NCBI GenBank assembly: GCA_022925895.1
Contig: JAKSYS010000081.1
Span: 69,501 to 133,500, forward strand
Length of the DNA: 64,000 bases
Reading direction: 5' to 3'
Origin: Fragilaria crotonensis
Lineage: Eukaryota; Bacillariophyta; Fragilariophyceae; Fragilariales; Fragilariaceae
Shown piece by piece: positions 10,068-20,170 of the stretch. The notes under the pieces are model-generated. The model was not told the origin of the DNA. It saw only the letters and a program-made list of their open reading frames with translations, and did not search any database. The first letter of the stretch is position 1; each line of letters opens with the position of its first letter. Made by a program: the position numbers and the translations under genes.

Positions 10068-11333
10068 ATGCAGGCCTCTTGCATCCTCCGTGCTGATGAT
10101 AATTGCTACTACGATGCTTTTGCGCGAATCAAGGATCACATTAACTCACTTCGTTTTTTATTCGGAACGTTTTTTGATGATCGCGAAACCAGGGAAGCGA
10201 AGTGGAATCACCGCCGCATTAACTGGGAAGCTCATGTTCTCCAGTTACAACATGAGAATTTGTTCAAGAGAACATACCGCATGTCCTTGCAAGCATTTGA
10301 AAAGCTTACTCATGTACTGGGAAAAGACATCGTTATTGATGAAGTTCATTGCCCAGTGCTCGAGCACATTCCTCCTGAGATTGTCGTTGCTGTCGGAATA
10401 CGATACCTCAGCGGTGGAAAATGCTTGGATCTGAAGACAGCGTATGGTCTCAGTTTGTCATCAGTTTACAGGTGCAGGGATTTATTTATATTGGCTGTAA
10501 ATCGGTGTCCAGAACTGGATATAAGGATGCCTGCAACACGTGCCGATATGGAGAAGGTTGCCAAGGATTTTGCTGCAGTAAGTACTGGCAACTTGGTGAG
10601 AGGATGTGTTGGATGTATCGATGGCTTTCTGGCTATTACAAAACGACCGACAATGAAGGAGTCCATGGGTAAACCGGGTGCCTTCTTTTCTGGACATTAT
10701 GGAGTATTTGGGTTGAATGTTCAAGCGGTCTGTGACATCAAATGTCGTTTCCAGTTCTTTGGGGTTGTTGCACCTGGAAAATGCGGCGACCAGGTAGCTT
10801 TTGAGCGGACGCCCCTGTTTCAATACGTGAAGCACCTTCCTGACGGATACTACATCATTGGCGATGCCGCCTATTCGGTAGGAGAAAAAATGTTGACTCC
10901 ATTCACCGGCGGCCATCGCAATGATCCAACCAAAGATGCCTACAATTTCTTTTTAAGCCAGATGCGAATTCGCATCGAAATGTCGTTTGGTCTGCTAACC
11001 AACAAGTGGCGGATCCTGCAGACGCCAATGCAGACCTCCCTTCAATTCTCAAGTGAGATCGTGATGGCGTGTGGGCGTTTACACAACTACTGCATAGACG
11101 AGGATGGAGAACATAAAGGAAACACCGAAACAATTCTTGCAGGTATTGAACCTAACCGTCGTGCACCATTTGGATGGGGATACACGCCTACAATCCGAAA
11201 GTATCGAAGCATTCCTGGTACAAGTATCATGAGGGATATGCTATTACGTAAAGTGACGCAGCAAGGAATGCGACGTCCGCCTGGAAATCTTGTTAGGCGT
11301 CGCTATGAACTACATGAAGTGGGGTTAATGTAG
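10068..11333 (+). CDS. PIF/Harbinger transposase (DDE_Tnp_4 type)
   Basis: Single-exon gene of 421 residues from the ATG at 10068; a TTG two codons earlier is less likely to be the start. The protein cuts and pastes the element. The first ~180 residues are helical and include FKRTYRMSLQAFEKL and a helix-turn-helix-like segment (LDLKTAYGLSLSSVYRCRD). The catalytic core follows, with D185 in GCIDGF, D266 in YYIIGDAAY and E304 in RIRIEMSFG, followed by NKWRIL. The C-terminal LHNYCID block is normal for the family. Length is typical and there is no frameshift or internal stop. It converges with the accessory gene, the two stop codons being about 55 bp apart. Confidence 0.93.
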   Translation: MQASCILRADDNCYYDAFARIKDHINSLRFLFGTFFDDRETREAKWNHRRINWEAHVLQLQHENLFKRTYRMSLQAFEKLTHVLGKDIVIDEVHCPVLEHIPPEIVVAVGIRYLSGGKCLDLKTAYGLSLSSVYRCRDLFILAVNRCPELDIRMPATRADMEKVAKDFAAVSTGNLVRGCVGCIDGFLAITKRPTMKESMGKPGAFFSGHYGVFGLNVQAVCDIKCRFQFFGVVAPGKCGDQVAFERTPLFQYVKHLPDGYYIIGDAAYSVGEKMLTPFTGGHRNDPTKDAYNFFLSQMRIRIEMSFGLLTNKWRILQTPMQTSLQFSSEIVMACGRLHNYCIDEDGEHKGNTETILAGIEPNRRAPFGWGYTPTIRKYRSIPGTSIMRDMLLRKVTQQGMRRPPGNLVRRRYELHEVGLM

Positions 11334-11387
11334 AAGAAGCTACAAGTGCTAGTAGTAGTATACTTAATACTTTAATAGCCACTCACT

Positions 11388-13068
11388 TTATAACTTGTCC
11401 TCGTCATCACTAGCATACACGAGAGCTGTGAGTGTCCTCTGTTTTTTCCTCAGTTTCTTGATTTGATTACAAACAAACTCTTTCTCCGAATCTGAATCTA
11501 CGTCCGAGTCAAAAGCCTTCAACTCATTTTTCTTCATGACCAACATTTCTTCGACCGTTTTCAACTCCACAGTCAATGCCAATCGCTCATCCCTAACATG
11601 CTTCTCCTTCTGCTGGGCAGCCGCCTCGATTTGTAGCTTCTCCAAGGTATGCAAATGCGACTCAAGAAGGTGAACTTTGGTTGCGTTGACAAGCCCTGCT
11701 TTACCAGCAGGAGTATTCCTAGAACTCGTACTGCTTGGAGTACTCATTGCCCTCCTCTGTCGCATGATAGCAATAGGAGGAGAAAGGATGGACGAAACCT
11801 CGTCGTCGGCAGCGCTGCTACCGTTTGAAATTGTGGAATCAGCATCATCCAGTTCGCTGTTGATGCCTTGGTTGGTCGTAGCAGCACTGACGCGGAATAC
11901 GGCAGCACTTAACTTCGGCACAGCAAGATACGATAGATGTGGGATATCAACCAACCACAAATGGTAATAATAGACGTACGGTCGCGAACCGACAAACTGA
12001 TGAAAGTCCGCATGATTTCCTGTTTTGATATGATGAAGCAGAAGGTGAGAAGAAAGGCGCGAATGCTTTACTCTTGAGTACTAGCAGATTTGCTGATTGT
12101 TACGTACCTGAGGTTTTGTTATTTCTAAACGCAACGTTATACCAATGCACTACGTACTCCAAAACGTTGCACAGATCTTCCGACGTAAGGATATCAAATT
12201 CACTGGCATATTGGTCTGTAATACCGCAGTCATTGAGATATTCATTGTCAAAGCCAATGTAGTTAATTGCAATGTTCTCTGCCGAGTTGTCAAGGTAGGT
12301 AACCAAAAGCTTGTCATATGTGGGCTTGTTTGCAAACTTCTTCCTTGCGTCGAGTTCCCGAATGGTAGGACTGGAACCCATGTTGACAATGTCTACTCGG
12401 TTCCTCTCATCAAACCAAACGTTGATGGCTCTATAGTATGTTCCATCGATCGTAACTGAAGATGGCACGGTGCTCTTGTTACATGTTTTTGGCTTCTTGC
12501 TGGATGGAGACGGCTCGATTGCCAACAGGAGGTTCTTTCCCCGCCTCTTCTTGTTTGTCGTCTCATTTGCCAATGAAGCGGCGGCTTTGGCCGTGGTTGA
12601 CCGTGTCACTGGGGATGATGCAGCTGGCATTTTGGAATCATCTTCACTGGAATCGGAATAGAGCTGGGAATTATCAGCATCGACATGCAGTCTAGTATCA
12701 TGTAGTGGTGACTCGTCCCCAACATTTTCATCATCATACTGGTCCCTCTCCACAAATTCGTTCTTTTTTCGTTCCCAAAGCAAGCTCACCATTTCATCAC
12801 GCCTCCTGTTCTTGTACCCTGATATCTTGAATTTGGAACAGAGCGCACGTAGATGCTTCATGTTCCATGATTCTAAAGGCTTTGAATCAATTGATTCGAT
12901 GCTCTCACAATCCGCAGAAAGCACGATGCTGTCCAGAGTAACGATTCTTGTCCACTCGTTGAATGCCGCATCGGCATTATTCTTTCTCTCGGCCTTCTTC
13001 TTCTTCAGCAACATCATGTGATGCTGCTTTGCAGCAGTGATCTCCGACTCTTGCAGGGCACCATCCAT
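11388..13068 (-). CDS. Harbinger accessory protein with SAP-like segment and unnamed conserved block
   Basis: Two exons: 13068-12108 and 12019-11388. The 88-bp intron has donor CAG|GTACGTA and acceptor AAACAG|GAAAT; joining gives a 530-residue protein. I do not recognise it as the usual Myb/SANT partner of Harbinger transposases. Visible parts: an N-terminal basic coiled region; a SAP-like helix pair (~66-98, HLRALCSKFKISGY then RRRDEMVSLL); an acidic/Ser linker with a basic KKRRGK patch; a conserved block (~205-355, YYRAINVWFDERNR, LDARKKF, VVHWYNVAFRN, and across the splice SGNHADFHQFVGS); and a C-terminal coiled coil (~430-530). A broken relative occurs in another Harbinger element at 54028-55912. 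A role in DNA binding or transposase import is inference. Confidence 0.75.
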
Positions 13069-13289
13069 GCTGATCGATACGAGCCACAACCTAGTTATGA
13101 CGACTAGTACTATGCATTACGAACGTCGTTGGGAGCAGTATGCATAGAATGTGATGGAGCGGACCATACAAGAGCGAGCACATTACAAATGTTTTTTGGA
13201 TGATTATCCACATGGACATATAAAAGTATAAAGAGTTGAGGGGCAGTATCATACGACATTATACATGTGGTAGGATGCGAGAGGTGCGT

Positions 13290-13315
13290 CCACCCCTGTT
13301 TGCAAACAGGGGTGG
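13290..13315. repeat. 26-bp perfect palindrome near the Harbinger right end
   Basis: The stem reads CCACCCCTGTTTG followed by its exact complement. It extends outward after a 2-bp mismatch (GGTGC / GCACC) and then through partly paired GGTAG / CTACC arms (about 13269-13337), forming a long subterminal hairpin. Confidence 0.85.
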
Positions 13316-13404
13316 AGGCACCCCTTGCCTCCTACCATTTTCCGGGTTTTTTCTCATATTTAACGTTCTGTTACCAACAAATGACAAATTGTCCCAAAAT
13401 AGTG

Positions 13405-13434
13405 CTGAGGTAGGAGGGGAGTTAACAACGGGCC
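13405..13434 (-). repeat. Harbinger right terminal inverted repeat
   Basis: Reverse complement of the left end, finishing GAGTTAACAACGGGCC and followed by the TTA duplication at 13435-13437. Confidence 0.9.
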
Positions 13435-13437
13435 TTA

Positions 13438-14013
13438 AGTTTTCTCAAACTTTCTTAAGAAACGTTATTAAGCAGGTTTGAGTTGCTAAATTAATAGTAA
13501 ATGATCTACGTGAATCTGGTACCAATATTCCGCTTTCTTAAATTATCTTAAATAATCTCAAACTTTCTCAATCGGACAAGAGAAAAAAGAAGTTTATCAT
13601 ATTTTCTTAAATTTTCTCATTCTTTCTCAACTCTACTTAACGCAAGATTCCTATCTATAACTCTTGCTCCAAAACAATTTGTCCGAACGATGGTCTGACA
13701 AAAAGCACAAAAGAAGATCACCATAGTGTGGAACAAGCTCGGGTGTAAGAAGTTTTAGGTGACTTTTGGTTGGACACAAATCCTTAATGGCCAATCAAAT
13801 TATATATTGTCGTTCTCGATTTGTACATAAAGTCTCTGAGGTGTGTCACGTTTTGACGTTTTGACATGGGATCTCATCGTGAATTACTGAATTTCTTGTT
13901 GAGACTTCGGTACGCATGACACAATCGACCAACCCTGTACGATACTCCAGTACGTACTCTAGTACACGATTTAGAAGGAATTCCGGAACCTCCTGGTGTC
14001 TCCTCCTGCACGC
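13438..14013. other. Intergenic DNA upstream of the twin-CX9C gene
   Basis: AT-rich, with a run of imperfect TTCTCAAACTTTCTTAA-type words (about 13440-13625) and GTAC-rich words near 13935-13970. No gene is supported. Confidence 0.6.
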
Positions 14014-14130
14014 ATGGAGATGAACTCAAACAACAACTATTGTCGCTCTTTTTTATTCCAACATCAGTTCACGAAGGCGACACACAAGCGATCTGAGTAC
14101 GATAAGCACCAGCTTTCCTCCTCGTTTATA

Positions 14131-14382
14131 ATGCAGAAGGCTCATGGCGAGAACAGGAAAATTGAAGAAGGCCCATGTGCCGTTGAATTTGAACTCGTCG
14201 CACAGTGTGCACAGCACAAGGGGCTGAAAGATCCGAAGGTACGAGCATCTTGCAAGTTTCTGAGTGTGAACCAGGTACTTTCAGCTGACTTATCCACACA
14301 GAGAAAGCTGGAATCCTGCCCAAGTGAAACCGATCGCCTGATCAGATGTATCAACAAGCATCCCAAGTTCCTCTACACTTGA
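14131..14382 (+). CDS. Small twin CX9C (CHCH) protein
   Basis: Two exons, 14131-14238 and 14302-14382, give a 62-residue protein with CAVEFELVAQC and CPSETDRLIRC. Each is an exact C-X9-C motif, with a 15-residue loop between them. This is the pattern of small proteins folded by the Mia40 disulfide relay in the mitochondrial intermembrane space, many of them respiratory-chain assembly factors; I cannot name the family. The 63-bp intron (donor AAG|GTACGAG, branch-like CTGAC, acceptor CACACAG) has no stop and a length divisible by three, so the unspliced frame is open too, but it would put 21 residues and a fifth Cys into the loop. An in-frame ATG at 14014 could extend the N-terminus. Confidence 0.72.
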   Translation: MQKAHGENRKIEEGPCAVEFELVAQCAQHKGLKDPKVRASCKFLSVNQVLSADLSTQRKLESCPSETDRLIRCINKHPKFLYT

Positions 14383-14457
14383 ATTAATCAACATTTTCCG
14401 GTAGGTAGGAAAAGAACATTTAACAACGTTTGACCTATTACCCGCCTAGCAGCAACC

Positions 14458-17400
14458 CTACATGACGACGTAGCATTCAATTACATCACCTGCTTCGTAG
14501 TCTTCAAAGTCTACGAGACCAATACCGCATTCATTACCTTCTTCAATGCGATCAGCTTCTGACTTGAAGTTCCGAAGACTCTTGACCTTCGACTCGACCA
14601 AGATCTTGTCACCCCTCATAACACGGACGTTCGCACCCTTACGGAGATACCCATCAGTGCAACGGCTGCCAGCAATGTTTCCGGTGCCACCGATATTGAA
14701 AACTTCCTGCACAGTGGCCGAACCAACGTACTCTCCATCCGGTGTTGGAGAAAGAACCTCTTGCATCCTCGATTCGATTGACTCGATGGCATCATAGCTG
14801 CCATTCATGTGTTAGACTTGTCATTCATTCGCTCAGAAAATTCCCATTAACTCTCACTCACATGATACTCCAGTATTCGATAGGAACCCCATTCATCCGA
14901 GCATCTTCCATAGCGTCGAGCGACGCAGCAACGCCGAAAGCGAGGACTGTTGTTCCAGGAGTAACGCTTGCAATGGCGATGTCGCTCTTTGTAACTTCGC
15001 CCGTCTCGCTCACAAGGACCTTAACAGACACGATGGCCTCGTCGTCCTCGCACTTCAATTCACGCAGAGCACGAGTCAAAGCCTCAGCAGATCCTTGAAC
15101 GTCCGACTTGACGACCACGCACATTTCACGACGTTCCTTGTTTGTACCACCACCGAATGTTGCAGCGACAGAGCTCATTAAGCCAGACTGGTATTTGATG
15201 GAATCGTACTCACGGGCAATCCTGCGTTCGGGACATGATCAGATCGCCGCCTATTGTTTTTGTGCTACAATGAACATCACTTCACTTACCTTTGACGGTT
15301 TTCCGCCAGTTCTCTCGCGGCTTGCTCACTATCCACAACAACAAGCAAGTCACCCGCGGATGGAACGCCGTCAAACCCCACCACATTGATAGGGATGCTG
15401 GGGCCAGCTTCTTTGTATCGTGTTTTACCATCAGACCCAATCAGAGCACGAACTTTTCCATATGTTGAACCGGCGACGAAATGGTCCCCAATTCTGATCG
15501 TGCCCTTCTGAATAAGAGTTGTAGCGATAGTTCCGAGGCCACGCTGAACACGAGCCTCAACTACAGCTCCCTGTGCATTCCTATTTGGGTTGGCCTTCAA
15601 GTCTTGCAATTCTGCCTGAAGCATAACTTTGTCCAGGAGGTCATCAAGGTTCATACCTGTTTTGGCACTTATTTCAGAACATAACACATCACCACCGAGA
15701 GGCTCAAGCAAGATATCATAGCTTGTCAAATCAGACATAACTCTTGAGGGATCGGCAGTTTCCAAATCACACTTATTGATAGCCACGACTAGCGGGACGC
15801 CAGCTTGGCGGGCGCAAACAATGGAATCAGCAGTCTGCTCTTTCACACCATCGTCGGCAGCCACGACGAGGATCACAATATCGGTAATGTTAGCACCGCG
15901 TTCGCGCATGTCCGTAAAAGCAGCGTGGCCGGGAGTGTCGATGAATGTGATCACATTGCCCTGATGCTCGACTTGGTAAGCAGCAATGTGCTGCGTGATT
16001 CCACCAGCTTCTGTAGCAGTTACTTTCGTGTGTCTAATGGCATCCAACAGCGAAGTCTTGCCATGATCAACATGCCCCATAATTGTGACGACAGGGGGGC
16101 GGCGCTCAAGGTCCTGGGGGTCATCCTCATCGGCGGCGAAACCGAGAGTCAGTGCACTTTCTTCGTCTTGGTCACTTATGAAGGAAGCAAGATTTGTTAG
16201 AAAAGAACGTCCTAGCTGCCATGCCGGATCAGCTTTCGTATCTTACAATTCATCGTCAGCATCGTCGTCCTCTTCAGTCCCATCAACAATTTTTCCGAAC
16301 CCTTCCGCGACAACCACACACGTCGCTTGATCCAACGTCTGGGTCATCGAGGCCATGACCCCACAGTCCGTCATGAGATACTTGATAACGGACACAGGTT
16401 TCTCATCGATGCAGGCAGCGAGCTCAGATACCGTCATGGGTCCACTGAACGCTGTTAGTACATCTCGGATTGTCCGATGGGCACCACACGTTCATAGATC
16501 AACTTACTCAGGGAGATAAACAGTTTTCCTCTCAATTGCCGCTTCTTCCTTGGCAGCTTTCTGAGAAGACCTATCACGACGTCGTAACGAGCCACGGCGA
16601 CCATTAATTTCGGCAGTCCTACCCTTCTTACCAGTACCAATCCTCAACGATGTCTTCCTGTTTGCTGCGTCATCTGCTCCCTTCTTCCATTCTTTTGCAG
16701 CGGGCTTCTCTTTACCCCCAACGACCCTCCTCAGTCGTCTAGCGTCTACGGATCCATCGCCAACAACGGGTCTAACAATCTCCCCATCGCCGCCAATGCT
16801 TCCAACTGGTCGTCTGCTAGCAGCACCAGCAGGACTAGGACGCGATGGCAGTCCACTTCTCGGAGCACCTTCTCTCGAACGTGGTTGATACCCGTCCTGC
16901 TGGGGTGGTCGGGGTGGTCTCACCACCGCTACTCTTTGGAGCTTGAGCGGATTCTCGAGCTTCATAGCTGGGCCACCCCCTCCATTAACTCCAGGACCTC
17001 CATGTCCGCCTCCTGATGGTGAAGGTGAGGAGACGAGAGGACAAATTGCAATTCGACACAAGCGCTACAACGCACCTTGACGGGTGGGCGGTCCGCCCTG
17101 TCGCCACGCTCCACCCTGCGGTGGGCTATCCCTTCGCGGTCCATCTCTGCGAGGGGGCCCATCACGACGAGGTGCATCTCTTCTTGGAGGCCTCTCGTCC
17201 CTCCTTAAGCGCGACGGTCTCTCTAGATCGGACGATCCCCTCGTGGTATCATCTGACACCAAACTGCCATCAACACTACTGTCGCTGGACGAGAGTAATC
17301 CACTGTTTCCACTGCAGCAGCAAAACAAATGGTCAGATGGCATTTCGACTATCACCGGGAGCCAACCGAAAGGGTCAAAACATGAGGGATGGAAGTGGTT

Positions 17401-17547
17401 TACGTATGCTTACAATGATTTCTGTCTCCACACGGCCTCCGGGAGCAATCCTTGTCTCACCCATCCCGTATGCGGTTTCCCCACAAAGGATGCCACCAAA
17501 ACGAGGCGCGAGGCCAAAAGAACCAGGAAGACAAACGACTTTTTCAT
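14458..17547 (-). CDS. infB: Plastid translation initiation factor IF-2, nuclear-encoded
   Basis: Seven exons: 17547-17414, 17311-17076, 17012-16508, 16444-16247, 16174-15290, 15221-14862 and 14797-14458. All introns are GT-AG (63-102 bp) and phases join exactly, giving 885 residues. IF-2 is the GTPase that brings initiator tRNA to the ribosome. Residues 1-20 are a hydrophobic signal peptide (MKKSFVFLVLLASRL) followed by VAS|FVGKP, an ASAFAP-like site, so import into the complex plastid is inferred. Next come an Arg/Pro/Asp-rich repeat region (RRDGPPRRDGPRRD), a Gly-rich basic linker, the IF2_N domain (~293-345, MTVSELAACIDEKP), and the GTPase with GHVDHGKT (391-398), GGITQHIAAY, DTPGHAAF and NKCD. 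C-terminal IF-2 domains end in AGDVIECYVVM. It converges with the CX9C gene, about 75 bp away. Confidence 0.95.
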
Positions 17548-18300
17548 CCTGTATCCGCGTGCAGAGCTGTGACTTGCGACCGCGTGTGTTGACTCGACGT
17601 AGCTTCAAAAATACTATTCAAGGTGGTCCTGCTAGTTCGAGGTATATCTCGTTTATAGTCCAGTGTCTTTTCACGAAGTCACTTCGATGATGCTACTACA
17701 CAGCTTCTCGGCGCAAGATGTGATGATGTGTGAGATGCCAGGTGCTGAGATGCTGGGTCGACTGCAATTTGTCAGGATTAATACGACGTAGTATGGTACT
17801 TGTAGTGGAGATATTGTTTGTTCGCTTGCGGGCCGCGCAGCCGCGCAATCTGAGTGAAGTGATTGACGTAGTACCAGGTACTTGTAACTTGCCGTCGACA
17901 GTCGACAGAGTTTTTCCATGGCTCTGGTGTGCCCGGTGCCTCGCACGAGTGGAGTGTGGACACCTGAGAGCCTGAGAGCTCTGATTAGGGACTGTATGCA
18001 TATATGGTGAGTACTTGGGTACTTCAGAGAACAGTACAGTACTTGTAAACCCGGTACTCGAGTACCAGTAGCCAGTACCAGATACGCACTCCCAAATCGT
18101 CTGCTGATCCGAAGGTCCTGCCGTCCTGTCCTGCCCATTGCCCATGCGCACCCATGCTCCCATGCACGTTCAAGCCGTCAAGTTTGGGGCAGTTGCGTTT
18201 GCGCGCCAGGCATGCTCCGATTTGCATTATGCGAGAATTTTAGCCATGGTGCTGATCCATCCGAGCCTGCAAGGTTGTTTTGTTATGAGCAAATTTTCTT
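17548..18300. other. Intergenic DNA upstream of infB
   Basis: Contains the presumed infB promoter, but no box is evident by eye. Minus-strand open frames of ~155 codons overlap in all phases with no recognisable protein; I treat them as chance. GTAC-rich words (CAGTACAGTACTTG, GGTACTCGAGTACC) lie at 18010-18085. Confidence 0.5.
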
Positions 18301-18758
18301 TACAGTACTAAGCAAATTCAGTAGGCAAATTTGATTATAATAAGCAATTTCTTTGCTCTAAGGCCAATGCTTACGGGATTTGACAAATAACAAAACAAAC
18401 CCGACGTCGTGGTTTGTGTGACGTTTTGTAAAATCAAATGCTTACGTGACGACACGATTTGCAAAACAAACCACATCATATAGTATATACAATCATGTAT
18501 ACCGCATATGTCAATTACTTTCGATACCTCCCTCGTCAATTTGCGTGGAAACAGTACAAAAACAAGGAGATGCGATACCGGACATCCCAAACTTAAGAAA
18601 GACCTATTTCCCTATTTCACATACAGTATATCGTAGTACTACGTAGTACTGCAGTACACTACCGGTAGAAGTAAAAACAAGTCCGAGTTGTTGCTATAGG
18701 TACGTCAACACGGAAAGCTTCAATCCAAGTCAACTGCCATCGTAATGGTGGTGCGAGA

Positions 18759-19340
18759 CTATGCATACGAGTTCGCCAATCGTTTCGCTTCTTTGTAACG
18801 AATCATCAGAGGGTTTGCATGCTTTCTCTGCATATCTCGGAACATGTATGTTCCATACGTCCCAACACATGGCCAACAACGATTACAATGAGAATAAAAG
18901 CTGGCATGAGATTGTGATTCACCGAGTCCTTCGGAGACTGTCTTGAGAGGCTGAGCGAGAACTAACAATTCCAACAACCATGAAGCGTCCGCGCGAGTCA
19001 TATCATGATTAGCGCCAAACATGCCCTGGACCATAAAGTTGGTCACCTCATCCGCCATCTCGTCGCCACCATCCGAACAGTCAAGGTAGTCCGCCGATCT
19101 CGAAAGCCGATGAGCGACAACAATGGCGTGCTATGGATCCATCTCCCAATACCAACCCTGCGGTGCCGGCTGATTTCTTCCACCCATGTTTTTCTTCGAG
19201 ACCTAAATCGCACGAGCAGCTCTCCAGAAACGTACATGACGCTAACCGGTCGGACAACTTCTGTGATGGGAATCATGTTGACGCCGGCATACTCAAGGTC
19301 TTCAACCCCTGATCCGATGAATGTGTTTGCAGCCTTGTAA
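18759..19340 (-). pseudogene. Unidentified decayed coding region
   Basis: Minus-strand frames with coding-like composition: IYKAANTFIGSGVEDLEYAG then NMIPITEVVRPVSVMYVSG in one phase; HAIVVAHRLSRSADYLD and GGDEMADEVTNFMVQG in another. At least one stop and one frameshift separate them. HAIVVAHRLS slightly recalls an ABC-transporter D-loop region, but the surroundings do not support it. It lies inside the inverted-repeat unit 18320-20085, so it could be a captured gene fragment. Confidence 0.3.
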
Positions 19341-19395
19341 ATGGTGCGCCCTTCTCGTCAACAATTATAATAGCAGCCAATCAGTAGAGATCATC

Positions 19396-19398
19396 CAT

Positions 19399-19429
<31 letters not shown>

Positions 19430-19431
19430 AC
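19396..19431 (+). repeat. ATC trinucleotide repeat
   Basis: An almost perfect run of about 11 ATC units. Confidence 0.9.
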
Positions 19432-20170
19432 CCAAACTATCCGCTGCCAGTTCACAAGCAGATATGTGCTCGTCATCACCGTTCTCGAGCCACTCAACCT
19501 TTGCCGCTGCTCCCCAACTGGGATAAAATTCTCAGCGGCACCTTTCAGATACTTCATGCGTTTTGTTTTGTTCGGTTCTTCGCTACGAAAGAACCTGGCA
19601 AGTCGTTCGTTCAATAATGCCTCGAATAATCTACATCGTGAGGCAGCGCAAGCAGATCTTTCTCAAACGTATCTTGACTTGGTCCACTGGCGCATTCTTA
19701 ACACAAAGACCCTCCATTTGATAAACAAAGCACCCATGATCAATCAGACGAGGGATGTTGACTTTATTGTTGCGAGGCTGCGTGCCAAAACGAAATTCGA
19801 AGGGTTTGTAGCGGTGCTGCGAGTAAAACCGAAATTCGAATGGTTTGTTTTGTAAATATGCATTCCGGGGTACTTCTACAAACGCAGCGTCCTCGTTTGT
19901 AAAAGTATTTAGTATTTGTACAAACCCGGAATTGCAAACGCAGACGTCTGGTTTGTTTTGTTTAAGGTGCCTGTAAGCATTGGAATTCTACAAAGAAAGA
20001 GGTCCCGTTTGTTTTGTTCGAGTTTTGGCTTGCCTGTAAGCATTGGCCTAAGCAAATTTTGTTTAGGTGTTCAAAACCTACCCATAGTCTTTGTCAATTA
20101 AATTCTAGGGGAAATGGCTTTTGTACCTTTTATCAATTCCAAAGACGGAAAACACCTGTTATCTGCTAAA

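Larger units (their letters stand above)
9646..13434. mobile_element. Complete PIF/Harbinger DNA transposon
   Basis: A 3.79-kb element bounded by inverted repeats: the left end reads GGCCCGTTGTTAACTCCC and the right end, read in reverse, gives the same 18 bases and then CTCCTACCT versus TTCCTACCT. It is flanked on both sides by TTA (9643-9645 and 13435-13437), the 3-bp TWA duplication expected for this superfamily. It carries an intact DDE transposase (+) and a convergent accessory gene (-), the two-gene layout of PIF/Harbinger. Both genes are open, so the element could be autonomous. A single TIR-like sequence of a relative is at 21913. Confidence 0.92.
18320..20085. mobile_element. Putative DNA transposon with subrepeat-containing terminal inverted repeats
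   Basis: The left arm (about 18320-18480) and right arm (about 19930-20085) are inverted relatives. Both contain GGCCAATGCTTAC and a second AATGCTTAC unit 60-70 bp further in, each followed by ACAAAACAAAC-type words. Such repeat-in-repeat termini recall Mutator-like or foldback elements. No transposase is visible inside. Exact ends and a target duplication could not be fixed. Confidence 0.45.

Noticed and set aside
10482-10916. Minus-strand 144-codon frame in the Harbinger transposase
   Set aside because: Antisense of the catalytic core, no independent support.
17671-18163. Minus-strand open frames of ~155 codons upstream of infB
   Set aside because: Overlapping frames are open in several phases at once, with no domain or splice signal. 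Composition is low-complexity GTAC-rich; probably chance.
19043-19276. HAIVVAHRLS as a possible ABC-transporter ATPase
   Set aside because: Only one short word fits; Walker A, signature and the correct context are absent.
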